A stretch of 64,000 bases of DNA from Anaeromyxobacter oryzae (GCF_023169945.1 NZ_AP025591.1:5142481-5206480), one strand, 5' to 3'. Positions 8,023-17,320 are shown, counted from the stretch's first letter. Numbers and translations are program-made. Notes: a model not told the origin generated them from the sequence alone.

Positions 8023-8592
8023 ATGTCGGTCGACCAGCGGGTGCGCGCGCTCATCGCGGCCGGGGACCCCCGAGCAGCCGCGACCGAGGCGATCCGCGAG
8101 CTGGGGCCGAGCGTGTTCGGCTACCTCCGCTCGATCCTGCGCGACGAGGAGGACGCCGCCGACGCGTTCAGCCACTTCGCGGAGGATCTCTGGCGCGGCA
8201 TCGAGGGGTTCCGCGGCGAGGCGTCGTTCCGCACGTGGGCGTACAAGATCGCGTGGTGCGCCGCCATGCACGTCCGGAGCGACGCCTGGCGCCGGCGCGG
8301 CCGTCGCTTCGAGACGGGCGAGGCCTCCCGGCTCGCCGAGGACATCCGCACCCGCTCCGTGATCCGGGACGAGCAGCGGCGGCGCGCGCTCGATCGGATC
8401 CGCGGCTCGCTCACGGCCGAGGAGCAGACGCTGCTCTTCCTCCGGCTGGACCAGGAGCTCGAGTGGGCGGACGTCGCGGAGGTCCTCTCCGCGGAGGGCG
8501 CGCCGGTCGAGCCGGCCGCGCTCCGGAAGCGCTACGAGCGGCTCAAGGAGCGGCTCGCGGAGCGGCTCCGGGAGGAAGGGCTCGCGGAGTAG
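8023..8592 (+). CDS. ECF-like RNA polymerase sigma factor
   Basis: A 189-residue protein with a sigma region 2 (about residues 35-95, including the aromatic/basic core FRTWAYKIAWCAA that melts the -10) and a region 4 helix-turn-helix (about 125-185, LTAEEQTLLFLRL through ALRKRYERLKERL). The length fits group IV (ECF) sigma factors, which redirect RNA polymerase to a small regulon. No anti-sigma gene is adjacent. Instead, the Ser/Thr kinase gene at 8543-11260 converges on it, and the two coding regions overlap by 50 bases at their 3' ends. ECF factors tied to Ser/Thr kinases are known in Planctomycetes and related groups, so kinase control is a reasonable guess. ATG 8023 gives the standard N-terminus; the ribosome site is weak. 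Confidence 0.82.
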   Translation: MSVDQRVRALIAAGDPRAAATEAIRELGPSVFGYLRSILRDEEDAADAFSHFAEDLWRGIEGFRGEASFRTWAYKIAWCAAMHVRSDAWRRRGRRFETGEASRLAEDIRTRSVIRDEQRRRALDRIRGSLTAEEQTLLFLRLDQELEWADVAEVLSAEGAPVEPAALRKRYERLKERLAERLREEGLAE

Positions 8593-11260
8593 CGCCGCCG
8601 GCCTGGCGCGCCGCGGCGTCCACGACCAGCGCGTCGAACCGTGGATCGCCGCGCAGCGGCGCGAACCGCGGGTCGACGCGGAGCGCCGCGGGAGTGACGA
8701 GGCCGTCCGGCCGCGCGAGCACCTCGCGGAGCGCGTCGACTGCGTCGGCGGGGCGCCCGGCCGCCGCCGCGATCTCGGCGACGAACCGTTGCGCGCTCGC
8801 GCGGTGCTCGGGCTCGGACGCGAGCGCGGCCGCGCGGCCCGCGTCGCGGAGCGCCTCGTCCGCGCGCCCGACGCCGGCCTCGGCCCGCGCGAGGAACAGC
8901 CACGCGAGCATACTCGTGGGCTCCGCCCGCGCCCGCGCCTCCAGGTCCGGGAGCGCCTCGGCGAACGCGGCCCGCGCCGCCTCCGGCTCCCCCCGGGCCG
9001 CGTGCGCCGCGCCGACCACGTACGCCCGGGGGATGAGCGGCCGCGACGAGAACGGCGACGCGAGCCGGTCCTGCGCCGCGAGGCGGAGCGCCTCGTCGGG
9101 GAACACCGCGAGCAGCTGGAACAGCGACCACGCACCGTTGCCGGCGCTCGGCAGCTCCCGCGGGAGCTGGTCGAGCGCGTGCCGCGCGGGCGCGAGGTCC
9201 CCGTCGCGCCAGAATGGGACGAGCGCGCAGAGGACCAGCCCGTGAACGTCGCCGGGCGCGAGCTCGCGGGCGCGGTCGCAGGCCCGCTCCGCCTCGTCGA
9301 ACCGCCGCACGATGACGAGCTCGCGTGCGAGGCCGATCGCGCCCAGGTACGAGCGCGGGTCGAGCGCGAGCGCGAGGCGCAGGTCGTCGAGCCCGGCGTC
9401 GTACGCGCCGACGGTGGTCCGCATCGTCCCGAGCAGCGCGCGCGCGGTCGCGTCGCCGGGGGCCGCGCGGACGGCGTGCTCGAGCTCCCGGATCGCCGCA
9501 CGCGTGTCGTGGTCGCAGACGTCGCAGATCTCCGCCAGCGCGACGTGCAGCTGGGGGAGATCGGGCTCGAGGGCGGCGGCCGCCGCCGCGTGCCGGCGGG
9601 CCGCGTCGCAGTCCTCCTTCCACTCGACGGTGACCGCGGCGAGCCACGCCTCGGCGAGGGCGAACGCCGGATCGCGCGCGGCGGCCTTCTCGAGCAGCTC
9701 CTCCGCGGTTCGGTTGTCCGACTCGACGCCCATCGAGCGCTGCCAGTAGTAGAGCCCGCGCAGGAACAGGTCGTGCGCCTCGCGATCGCGCGTGGGGGGG
9801 CGCGTGATGGCCCGGCGCTCGGCGGCGCTGAGCGTCGCGCCGAGCGCCCCCGCGATCTCGAGGGCGACCTCCGTCTGGATCGCGAAGACGTCGGACGCCG
9901 CCCGATCGAACCGATTCGCCCACAGCTCGGTCCCGCTCCGCGGATCGACGAGCTGGACCGCGATGCGGGCGCGGTCGCCCGCGCGCTGCACGGTGCCCTC
10001 GAGGATCGTGTCGGCCCCGAGCGCCGCCCCGATGGCGCGGAGGTCCCGCGCGCCGGGCGGGTATTGCTGGACGGAGCCGCGGGCGATGACGCGGAGGCCG
10101 GAGAGGCGCGCGAGCTGCGTGATGAGCTCTCCGTGCACGCCGTCGGCGAAGAACGCGTCGTCCTGCGAGGCCGAGAGGCTCGCGAACGGGAGCACCGCGA
10201 CGGTGCGCGGCCCCGCCGGCCGCGCGGTCGCGTGCCCGCGGTGGAGCGTGAGCGCGACGGCGCCGGCGAGGAGCCCGGACGCGAGCACCGCGGCGGTGAT
10301 CCGGGCGAGCCGCCGCCGCGCGGCGGGGCCCGGCGCCGGCGCCGCGATCGCGCGCAGGCGGTCGAGCACGTCGGCGGCGTCGCGCGGCCTGCGCGCCGGA
10401 TCCAGCTCCAGCAAGCACGCGACCAGCTCCGGGAGCGCGGGCGCGCCGGGCACCTCGAGGCGTGGCGCGGGCGTGCCGGCGCGGAGCGCCTCGCCCTCGG
10501 GGCCGAACGGCAGGTCGCCGGAGAGCATCTCGTGGAGGAGGACCCCGAGCGCGAAGACGTCGGTGCGGGCGTCGTCGGGCTCCTCGCGCCACTGCTCCGG
10601 CGCCATGTACGCGGGAGTGCCGCCGCTCACGCGCTGGCGGCCGAACGCGTGCGCCATCCCGAAGTCGAGCACCTTCACGGCGCCGCTCTCGCAGAGGAAG
10701 ACGTTCGACGGCTTCAGGTCCCGGTGCACGACGCCCGCGGCGTGCGCGTGGGCGAGGCCGGCCGCGACGTCCATCGCGATCGCCAGCACCTCCGGGACGG
10801 GGATCGGCCCGAGCTCGATCCGGTCCTTGAGCGTGCGGCCCCGGAGCAGCTCCAGGACGAGGAACGGGCCGAGCGCGCACCGGCCGACGTCGAAGAGCGT
10901 CACGAGGTTCGGGTGCTGGAGCTGCGCGATGGCCTCCGCCTCGCGGAGGAGCTGCTCGCCCGCGCGCGGCGAGGTGCCCGGGTAGACCGCCTTGAACGCC
11001 ACGGACCTGCCCAGCTCCCGGTCGCGCGCCTCGAACACCACCCCGAACCCGCCGCGGCCGAGCTCCCGGACCAGCTCGAAGCGGCCGATGACCCGTCCCG
11101 GGTAGAGCCCCTCCGCCCACGGCATCGGAGCGGCGGGCGCGGAGACCAGCTCGCGCAGGAGCACGGAGAGCGCGGGAGCGCCGGCTCCCTTCGCGCCTCC
11201 TGGGCTCGGCTCGTCCGTTCCGGGCACGACGCGCTGCTCCGCGTTCGGGTGGACGGACAC
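8543..11260 (-). CDS. Ser/Thr protein kinase with TolB/FlgO-like and TPR-like domains
   Basis: A 905-residue Pkn2-type kinase. The kinase domain (about 57-300) has the glycine loop GRGGFGVV, the ATP lysine (AFK, about 90), the catalytic HRDLKPSN (about 179-186), the DFG (about 199-201) and APEQ, so it should be active. A transmembrane helix follows (about 315-340). The outer part begins with the domain RTVAVLPFASLS...ELWANRFDR, typical of proteins that assemble with TPR repeats in adenylate-cyclase- and kinase-like sensors, and continues with alanine-rich helical repeats of TPR type to the C-terminus. It should sense an extracytoplasmic or protein signal and phosphorylate a cytoplasmic target; the convergent sigma factor is an obvious candidate. 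The start is GTG 11260. Confidence 0.88.
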   Translation of the reverse strand: MSVHPNAEQRVVPGTDEPSPGGAKGAGAPALSVLLRELVSAPAAPMPWAEGLYPGRVIGRFELVRELGRGGFGVVFEARDRELGRSVAFKAVYPGTSPRAGEQLLREAEAIAQLQHPNLVTLFDVGRCALGPFLVLELLRGRTLKDRIELGPIPVPEVLAIAMDVAAGLAHAHAAGVVHRDLKPSNVFLCESGAVKVLDFGMAHAFGRQRVSGGTPAYMAPEQWREEPDDARTDVFALGVLLHEMLSGDLPFGPEGEALRAGTPAPRLEVPGAPALPELVACLLELDPARRPRDAADVLDRLRAIAAPAPGPAARRRLARITAAVLASGLLAGAVALTLHRGHATARPAGPRTVAVLPFASLSASQDDAFFADGVHGELITQLARLSGLRVIARGSVQQYPPGARDLRAIGAALGADTILEGTVQRAGDRARIAVQLVDPRSGTELWANRFDRAASDVFAIQTEVALEIAGALGATLSAAERRAITRPPTRDREAHDLFLRGLYYWQRSMGVESDNRTAEELLEKAAARDPAFALAEAWLAAVTVEWKEDCDAARRHAAAAAALEPDLPQLHVALAEICDVCDHDTRAAIRELEHAVRAAPGDATARALLGTMRTTVGAYDAGLDDLRLALALDPRSYLGAIGLARELVIVRRFDEAERACDRARELAPGDVHGLVLCALVPFWRDGDLAPARHALDQLPRELPSAGNGAWSLFQLLAVFPDEALRLAAQDRLASPFSSRPLIPRAYVVGAAHAARGEPEAARAAFAEALPDLEARARAEPTSMLAWLFLARAEAGVGRADEALRDAGRAAALASEPEHRASAQRFVAEIAAAAGRPADAVDALREVLARPDGLVTPAALRVDPRFAPLRGDPRFDALVVDAAARQAGGATPRALPPGAAPRAAP

Positions 11261-11375
11261 CGTACAACGGAACGCCGCGCCGGATCACGGGGCCGCCTCG
11301 TCGAGGCACCCCGGCGCGGCAGCGGGAACCGGGCTCCTCCGGTCGATGACGACCGGATCGCCGCGGCGCGCCGAC

Positions 11376-12410
11376 CTACTTCCCCGCCGCCTTCGCCACG
11401 AGCAGCGCGTTCACCCGCTCCATGACGGCGAACGCGTCGGCGACGTAGAGCACGTCCGCCTTGCCGCGTGCCCACCCGCAGCTCGGGTCCAGGTTCACGG
11501 CGCGGCGCTCGCGGACGAACCGCCAGCCGACCACGTGCGGCTCCTCGCCGTGGCAGCAGGTGGAGAGCCCCTTCGGATGGCGGGGCGTCGAGCCGGTCTG
11601 GCCCACCTGGTTCAGGTGGCTCATGAACCGGAGCACGGCGTGACCCTCGCCGGCCTGGTCCACGAGGGACTTCGACGAGCCGAGGGACGCGCCCGCGCGC
11701 TCGAGGAACCCGAGGATGAGCGTCTCCGCGTCCTCGCCGTGGATCTTCCCGTCGGCCTGCTTCTTGGTCCACCCCGCGCCGGCGACGAAGAGGAGCTTCG
11801 CGTCGGGCCGGATGGTGGACGCGCCGGAGCCCGGCGTGCGCTCGCCGACGACGCGCGTCCGCGTCGCGGCGGCGGTCACGGAGATCGCCTCGACCGCGCC
11901 GGCCTCTCCGCCGGGCTGCCACGCCGGTGCGACGCCGGGATCCACGAGCAGGATCCAGGGGCGCTCGGCGCGCCGGAGCGTCGCCTCGATGCGCTGGCGG
12001 TAGAGCCACCGCGTCGCGGCGGGCGCCGCGCCCGGGCGGATCGCCGTCACGTGCGTGTCGATCTTCCCGCCGAGGCGCAGCGACACGGCCGCCATGACCC
12101 GGGCGAGCCGCGACGTGTGCGGCGCGACGACGATGGTCGCCTCCGCCGCGCGGGCGAGCGCGGTGGCGGCGGCGGCGTCGGTCGCGAAGCGCGGGACCTC
12201 GACGTCGTTGCCGTCCGTGGCGAGCACGCGCGCGGCCCCGGCGCCGCCCAGCGTCGCCGCGGCGGCGCCGGCGCCCGCGCCGAACACGGCCGCGGTGAGC
12301 GTGGCCCCGGGGGCGCTCGCGAGCTCCTTCGCGGCGGAGAGCGCCTCGAGCGCGGCGCGCGGGAGCGCGCCGGAGGCGTCGGTGTGGCAGAGGAAGAGTA
12401 CCTTTTCCAT
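11376..12410 (-). CDS. etfA: Divergent electron transfer flavoprotein alpha subunit
   Basis: A 344-residue EtfA/FixB-type protein and the last gene of the acd-etfQO-etfB-etfA operon, 14 bases after etfB. The N-terminal nucleotide-binding-fold half begins MEKVLFLCHTDASG. The C-terminal FAD domain keeps the hallmark VGQTGSTPRHPKG, which contacts the flavin, and a terminal VADAFAVMERVNALL helix. It is odd in lacking the usual SGGRG motif (AGAGWTKKQAD in its place) and in carrying a CC pair (STCCHGEE) and a later Cys near the flavin site. By family it pairs with EtfB and carries electrons from the acyl-CoA dehydrogenase to the quinone oxidoreductase of the operon. ATG 12410. Confidence 0.85.
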   Translation of the reverse strand: MEKVLFLCHTDASGALPRAALEALSAAKELASAPGATLTAAVFGAGAGAAAATLGGAGAARVLATDGNDVEVPRFATDAAAATALARAAEATIVVAPHTSRLARVMAAVSLRLGGKIDTHVTAIRPGAAPAATRWLYRQRIEATLRRAERPWILLVDPGVAPAWQPGGEAGAVEAISVTAAATRTRVVGERTPGSGASTIRPDAKLLFVAGAGWTKKQADGKIHGEDAETLILGFLERAGASLGSSKSLVDQAGEGHAVLRFMSHLNQVGQTGSTPRHPKGLSTCCHGEEPHVVGWRFVRERRAVNLDPSCGWARGKADVLYVADAFAVMERVNALLVAKAAGK

Positions 12411-12424
12411 GGCGTCCCCCGGCG

Positions 12425-13228
12425 TCAGTCGCGCCCGATCCATTCGACGATCTCGGCGGCGATCTCCGCCGGCGAGCGGTCCTTCACGATGCGCGTCTCC
12501 CGGAGCTGCTTCGGGAGCGCGACCTCCACCCACTCCACGCCCCCGCCGCCGACCGGCGCCGCCCCGGCCTTCTGGAGCGCCGGCATGAGCGCCCGCATGT
12601 TCGCCATCCCCACCTTGGGATCGTTCCGCGGCTCGGGCAGGCTGCCCGTCGCGAACCCGAGCACCGCCGGTGGACCGGCGCAGACCGAGGCGAGGTGGCG
12701 CCCGCCTTCGACGCGCTCCAGGATCTCGAGCGCGCCGTCCGGCAGCACCTTCACGGCGTCGACGCCCTGGAACTGGTCGGCGATCTCGAGCCGCTCGCCG
12801 ACGAGCTGGAGCGTCACCCCGGCGCCGCGGGACGCGGACTCCCACCCGCCGCAGAGCAGCAGCCGCGACCGGTCGAGCCCCGGGAGCGCGCGCACCGCGT
12901 CGGCGAGGCGCGCCGCCGTCTCGTGCGCGTCGACGAACCCCGACGCCGGCCCGTCGAGCGCGACGAGCTCGAACGGCACCTTCTGCCCGACGGCCATCAT
13001 CACCTGCTGCAGCTTCGCCTTCGGCCCGAGCGAGACGAGCGTCACCTTCGAGCCGGGCGCCCCGGCGGCGAGGTGGGCCGCCTCGAACAGCGCGTGCGCC
13101 GCCCACGGATCGAGCACGGCCGGCAGCATCATCTCGTTCCGGAGCGCCGGGCCGGGCACGGGCTCCAGGGTCTGCAGCGGGTCGGGGACGATGCTCCCCA
13201 GGACGACGAGCTGATATCCGGCGGTCAT
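12425..13228 (-). CDS. etfB: Divergent electron transfer flavoprotein beta subunit
   Basis: A 267-residue EtfB/FixA-type protein with the adenine-nucleotide-binding alpha/beta fold: an N-terminal strand (YQLVVLGSIVPDPLQ), the LDPWAAHALFEAAHLA helix that replaces the family's NPFDEYAVEEAL, and a C-terminal segment (DPKVGMANMRALMPA) matching the usual PRYPSLPNIMKAKKK. A stretch rich in acidic and basic residues near the end should contact EtfA. It lies 10 bases after the ETF-QO gene and 14 before etfA, so the four genes form one operon. It is well diverged from housekeeping EtfB, which suggests a dedicated partner for the neighbouring dehydrogenase. Confidence 0.85.
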   Translation of the reverse strand: MTAGYQLVVLGSIVPDPLQTLEPVPGPALRNEMMLPAVLDPWAAHALFEAAHLAAGAPGSKVTLVSLGPKAKLQQVMMAVGQKVPFELVALDGPASGFVDAHETAARLADAVRALPGLDRSRLLLCGGWESASRGAGVTLQLVGERLEIADQFQGVDAVKVLPDGALEILERVEGGRHLASVCAGPPAVLGFATGSLPEPRNDPKVGMANMRALMPALQKAGAAPVGGGGVEWVEVALPKQLRETRIVKDRSPAEIAAEIVEWIGRD

Positions 13229-13237
13229 GGCTCTCCT

Positions 13238-15076
13238 CTAGTTCTCCGCGGAGTGGAGGCCCCCCGCCCCCGCTCGGAAGTCCAGGTTCGGCTCCTCGGC
13301 GCCGGGCGCCGCGGGCTGGCTGCAGCTCCACAGGCACGCGCCGCAGTGCAGGCACTTCTCCCGGTCGAACGCGGGCACGCCGTCAGGCCCGGGCCGCAGC
13401 GCCTCGCCGGAGCAGATCTCGATGCACACCCGCGCGCCGCACGACCGGCAGACGCCGGGATCCCGGAAGACGACGTGGTCCGCGTAGCCGGACGGCGCCT
13501 GTACCTTGCCGCCCATGAGCAGCGCGTCCTGGTGCGAGACGAGGAGCGCGCCGTCGTGGGCGACCGGCGGCCACCCGGCGCGGTCCATCAGCGCGTCGTG
13601 CAGCGGGACGCCCCGCGCCTCGCACGCGGCGCGGAGGGCGGCGATCTCCGCGGGCGGGATCTTGCCGGCGTAGAACCCCTCCAGGCCGTCGAGCTGCTCC
13701 CGCGACGGCGGCGGCTCGTGCCCGAGCGCGACCTTGCCCTTCGTGAGCCCCGCGAGCGCCATCCCGAGGAGGCCCGTCACGACCCCGCGGTGGAAGCCGT
13801 CGCGGGCGCGCTCGGCGACGCGCGCCTCTCGCTCGAACGCGCTCGCCCGGCGCCGCGCGACGTACGCGGCCGCGAGGTTCTCGCGCGTGAACGGCTTGCC
13901 CGCCTCGAGCAGCTCGACGACGCCCTCGGCGAGCTGGACGCCCGTCGCGAAGGCCTCGTCCACGCCGGACGACGTGAGCACGTTGGTCGATCCCGAGCCC
14001 TCGCCGATCCGGGCGAAGCCGTCGCCTGCGAGGGCGGGCTCGGCGCGGCGGCCGGACTCGAGGATCGACTTCGCCCCGAACGACCGCAGCCGCGCGCCGG
14101 CGAGGATGCGGGCGAGGTACGGGTGCTGGACGTAGTGCTGCAGGTACCGGTACGTCGTCCGCGCCGGGCTCTCGAACCACGAGGGCACGAAGACGCCGAC
14201 GCTCGCCACGCGGTCCGGGTGGACGTACAGGAACCCGAAGATCTCGGGCTCCGGGAAGCCGAAGGTGTGGAGGACCGTGCCGGCGGGGAGGTCGACGCCC
14301 GGGCCGAGGTCGACCACGAGCTTCATCCCGACGGCCCACTCGCGCCGCGCGTGGCCGTCCGGCATGCCGAGCGCGCGATCGAGCTCGCGGCCCACCGGGC
14401 CGACCGGGCCGTCACCGACCACCGTCAGGGCCGCGAGCACGTCCATGCCGGGCGCGTGCCCGGGCTCGGGGTGTCCCGCGCGATCGACGCCCTGGTCGAC
14501 GAGGCGGATCCCCTTCACGCGGCCGTCCTCGACGAGCGGGCCCGCCACCGGCGTCCCGGGCCAGAGCTGGACCGTGCCGGTCGCGAGGACGCGCTCGCCG
14601 GCCCACTGCATGAACTGGCCGAGCGAGAGCACGAGGCCGTCGGACTTGTGCAGGAACGCGGGGGTCCAGGGCAGCTCGAGGGCCTCGGCGTCGTAGGGGA
14701 GGGCGAAGCGGAGGGCGCGGATCGTGGCGTCGGCGCCGCGCAGCGCCGCCGAGCGCCGGCTCGCGCCGACGGGATCGAGGAGGTACAGGACCTTCTCGTT
14801 CACCACGCGCGCGGCCATGGGGATCGCGGCGGGGTCGAGATCCGGGATCGCGGCGCGGATCGCGCGCGCGCGGGTCACGGCGCCGGACACGCCGAACCCG
14901 AGCCCGTCCGCGCGCTCGTAGCACGCGACCTGCAGCGGGAGACCGGGCGCCGCGGCGCTCTCGAGCGGCGGCTTCCCGGGATCGGCCAGGCGCCGGGAGA
15001 GGGTCAGGAGGAAGCCGGCCATCGCCGGGCCGAAGCCGACGCAGGCGACGTCCACCGCCATCGACGGGCGTTCCAA
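13238..15076 (-). CDS. ETF:quinone oxidoreductase (FixC-like) with C-terminal ferredoxin domain
   Basis: A 612-residue fusion of a FixC/ETF-QO flavoprotein with a FixX-like iron-sulphur domain. The N-terminal Rossmann FAD motif reads GFGPAMAGF, and the central part matches ETF-QO (HTFGFPEPEIFGFLYVHPD, IGEGSGSTNVLTSSGVDEA). Known ETF-QO enzymes hold one [4Fe-4S] cluster and pass electrons from ETF to quinone at the membrane. Here the C-terminus carries eight cysteines in two sets, C543/546/551/555 and C575/578/581/585, so a second cluster is possible. The gene follows the dehydrogenase by 18 bases and precedes etfB by 9. ATG 15076; an in-frame Met at residue 6 is also possible. Confidence 0.86.
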   Translation of the reverse strand: MERPSMAVDVACVGFGPAMAGFLLTLSRRLADPGKPPLESAAAPGLPLQVACYERADGLGFGVSGAVTRARAIRAAIPDLDPAAIPMAARVVNEKVLYLLDPVGASRRSAALRGADATIRALRFALPYDAEALELPWTPAFLHKSDGLVLSLGQFMQWAGERVLATGTVQLWPGTPVAGPLVEDGRVKGIRLVDQGVDRAGHPEPGHAPGMDVLAALTVVGDGPVGPVGRELDRALGMPDGHARREWAVGMKLVVDLGPGVDLPAGTVLHTFGFPEPEIFGFLYVHPDRVASVGVFVPSWFESPARTTYRYLQHYVQHPYLARILAGARLRSFGAKSILESGRRAEPALAGDGFARIGEGSGSTNVLTSSGVDEAFATGVQLAEGVVELLEAGKPFTRENLAAAYVARRRASAFEREARVAERARDGFHRGVVTGLLGMALAGLTKGKVALGHEPPPSREQLDGLEGFYAGKIPPAEIAALRAACEARGVPLHDALMDRAGWPPVAHDGALLVSHQDALLMGGKVQAPSGYADHVVFRDPGVCRSCGARVCIEICSGEALRPGPDGVPAFDREKCLHCGACLWSCSQPAAPGAEEPNLDFRAGAGGLHSAEN

Positions 15077-15094
15077 GGTTCGCTCCTTCGTCCG

Positions 15095-17320
15095 CTACGC
15101 GGGGTAGTCGAGGGCCTCGGGGATCATCACCTTCGAGAGCGCCTCCGCGGCCCGGTCCTGGGCGAGCTTCGCGCCGGTGAGGCAGCCGTCGAGCTTCACC
15201 CGGAGCGCGCGGAAGTCCGAGGCGCCGCGGCACGAGGCGCACGGCCCCTCCTTGTCCGGGTGGGCTTCGCCCGAGACCGAATCGAGCGCGCAGCCGGCGA
15301 GCCCGGGGAAGATGCCCTCGAGCGCGTCGAGGTCCTGGGCCTGCCAGCAGGCGGTCAGGCCGTCCGCGTCCCAGGCCGGGTGGCGGTTGTAGCCGTGGAC
15401 CAGCTCGGCGCAGATCCGCCCGACCTCGCCCGCCGCGCGCGCGGCCTGCACGTGGGAGAGGTCCCCGAGGAACGACACCAGCCCGGGGAGCGCCTCGGCG
15501 AGGGCGGCGTTGGCGGCGCCCTTCTCCTGGAGCTCGAGGACGTCCAGGATCTGCTGGCGCGCCGCGACGAGCCAGGAGAGCGCGTCGGCGAGCGGGAACG
15601 AGACGCCCTGGCGCGGGCTCTGGAGGAGCCGGGCGCCGGCGGCGTCCGTGGCGCCCTCGACGTGCCGCATCGTCCAGAGCCACAGCTCGAACGCGGTGGC
15701 GAGGGTGCACGCGCCCGTGCCCGGCCGGCCCGCCGAGACGTGCCGCAGCTCGCGGACCCAGGCGCGGACCTGCGCGAGGAAGAGCGGCTGCGTCATCGTC
15801 ACCGAGAGCTGACGGCGCTGCACCGCCTCCGGGCCCTCGTACGTCGCCTCGAGCTGCGCGTCCATCCACTTCTGCCCGAGGAAGCCGGGGCAGTCCTCGG
15901 TGATGCCGTAGCCGCCCATGAGCGACACGGCCTCGCGGAGGACCGTCGCGCCGTGGCCGGTGTTCCAGAGCTTCGCCGCGGGGCAGAGCACGTTCGCCTG
16001 CGCGTCGAGGAGCGCGTACCGGACCAGCGGATCCGCCCGCAGCGCCGCGAGCCGCGCCTCGTCCCGGCCACCGCGCGGCCGCGCCTCGAGCGCGAGCAGC
16101 TCGAGGGCCGACGCCTCGACGAGCTTCATGCGCTTCAGCTCCGCGCGCCCGCCGCGGATGCACTCGGCGGCGAGCAGCGCCTCCTTCTCCCGCTCGAGCG
16201 GATCGAGCGCGTCGAACGTCCGCGCGGCTGCGAATCCGAGCGACGCGGCGGCCTCGCCGGTGGCCCAGATCTCGACGAGCCGGTGGAGCGCGTCCTCCCG
16301 CTGCTGGATGCCGAGCTCCCACCGCAGCGAGCCGGGCGCGGCCTGCTCGGCGCCCCGGAACCGGCCGCGCTGGTAGCGGATGATGGGCTCGATCGCGGAG
16401 AGGAGCTTCGCCGCGGTCATGACGCCGACGGTGACGCGCGTCCGGCGGAACACCGCCTCGATCACCTCGGAGTGCGAGAAGCGCGGGACGATGACGCCGT
16501 CCTTCACGTCGTAGCCGCCCACGATCCGGCTCGCGGGGACGTCGAGGCTGAAGATGGGGTCGTTCGTCGAGGAGAGCTGGTGGACGAGCTTCTTCGTGGG
16601 CGTGCCGCGGTCGAAGGTGCCCGGATCCGTCTCCTCCAGGATCACCATGCAGCTGCCCTTGATGCGCGGGTCGCCGGAGTCCACCGCCGCGGTGACGAAG
16701 TTCGCGAACCCCATGTTCGTGATGAACCGGCCGCGCTTCTCGACGTGGAGCACCGGCTCGGCGCCCTCCTTCCACTCGAGGACGCGCACGCGGCCGGAGA
16801 GCATCCCGGTGTCCACGCCGACGTACGGGATGGGCTCGGTGAGCGCGAACGCGGCGCGCCACGGCTTCTTGCCGTCGCCGGTCGAGGCCAGCGACATGTA
16901 CCGGTGCACCTGCTCCGGCGTCCCGCGCTCCTTGATCGGCGAGAGGCCGAGGAAGCCCGCGAGCGCGCCGGTCGCCGCCCCCGCGTCCACCCACGCGAGC
17001 TCGAACGCCATGAGCGCCAGCGCGAGGTTCTTCGGGCCCTCGATGAACCCGCCGTCGGCCGGCTCCATGAACGCGGAGGTGATCCCCGCCGCGTCGTAGG
17101 CCTCGAGGAGCGCGCCCTTCTCCGGGGTCCACTCGTGCACGTTCCGGCCGCCCCCCGCGACGAGGCGCGCGACGGGGCCGCGCGCGACACCGCGCGCGGA
17201 CTGCACGAGCATCTGGAGATCGAACCGGTCGGCGAAGCGCCAGAGCAGCTGGCGCACGTCGTCGCCGGGCAGCGTGCGGAGGCCTTCTGCCGCGATCTTC
17301 ACGGTCGGTAAGGTGGTCAT
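15095..17320 (-). CDS. Acyl-CoA dehydrogenase, long divergent type
   Basis: A 741-residue acyl-CoA dehydrogenase and the first gene of the ETF operon. The N-terminal helical domain (DAAGITSAFMEPADGGF), the central beta-barrel (FALTEPIPYVGVDT, the flavin-contacting segment) and the C-terminal helices are recognisable, and the likely catalytic glutamate is in TYEGPEA (about residue 494), followed by the family's VQRR. It is about 350 residues longer than standard enzymes. The extra C-terminal part carries a CASC motif about 55 residues from the end that may bind metal. By family it oxidises an acyl-CoA to the enoyl-CoA with FAD and reduces EtfAB. The substrate is unknown. ATG 17320 has a strong GGAAGGGGGA upstream. 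Confidence 0.86.
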   Translation of the reverse strand: MTTLPTVKIAAEGLRTLPGDDVRQLLWRFADRFDLQMLVQSARGVARGPVARLVAGGGRNVHEWTPEKGALLEAYDAAGITSAFMEPADGGFIEGPKNLALALMAFELAWVDAGAATGALAGFLGLSPIKERGTPEQVHRYMSLASTGDGKKPWRAAFALTEPIPYVGVDTGMLSGRVRVLEWKEGAEPVLHVEKRGRFITNMGFANFVTAAVDSGDPRIKGSCMVILEETDPGTFDRGTPTKKLVHQLSSTNDPIFSLDVPASRIVGGYDVKDGVIVPRFSHSEVIEAVFRRTRVTVGVMTAAKLLSAIEPIIRYQRGRFRGAEQAAPGSLRWELGIQQREDALHRLVEIWATGEAAASLGFAAARTFDALDPLEREKEALLAAECIRGGRAELKRMKLVEASALELLALEARPRGGRDEARLAALRADPLVRYALLDAQANVLCPAAKLWNTGHGATVLREAVSLMGGYGITEDCPGFLGQKWMDAQLEATYEGPEAVQRRQLSVTMTQPLFLAQVRAWVRELRHVSAGRPGTGACTLATAFELWLWTMRHVEGATDAAGARLLQSPRQGVSFPLADALSWLVAARQQILDVLELQEKGAANAALAEALPGLVSFLGDLSHVQAARAAGEVGRICAELVHGYNRHPAWDADGLTACWQAQDLDALEGIFPGLAGCALDSVSGEAHPDKEGPCASCRGASDFRALRVKLDGCLTGAKLAQDRAAEALSKVMIPEALDYPA

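Noticed and set aside
12695-17311. Very long plus-strand open frame (over 1500 codons) through the ETF operon, and similar long frames at 3612-6938 and 17374-21813
   Set aside because: They are antisense frames created by the biased third positions of real minus-strand genes. Their composition is R/A/E-rich without domains, and the opposite strand carries clear families. Only the end of the 3612-6938 frame is real (the HAD gene).
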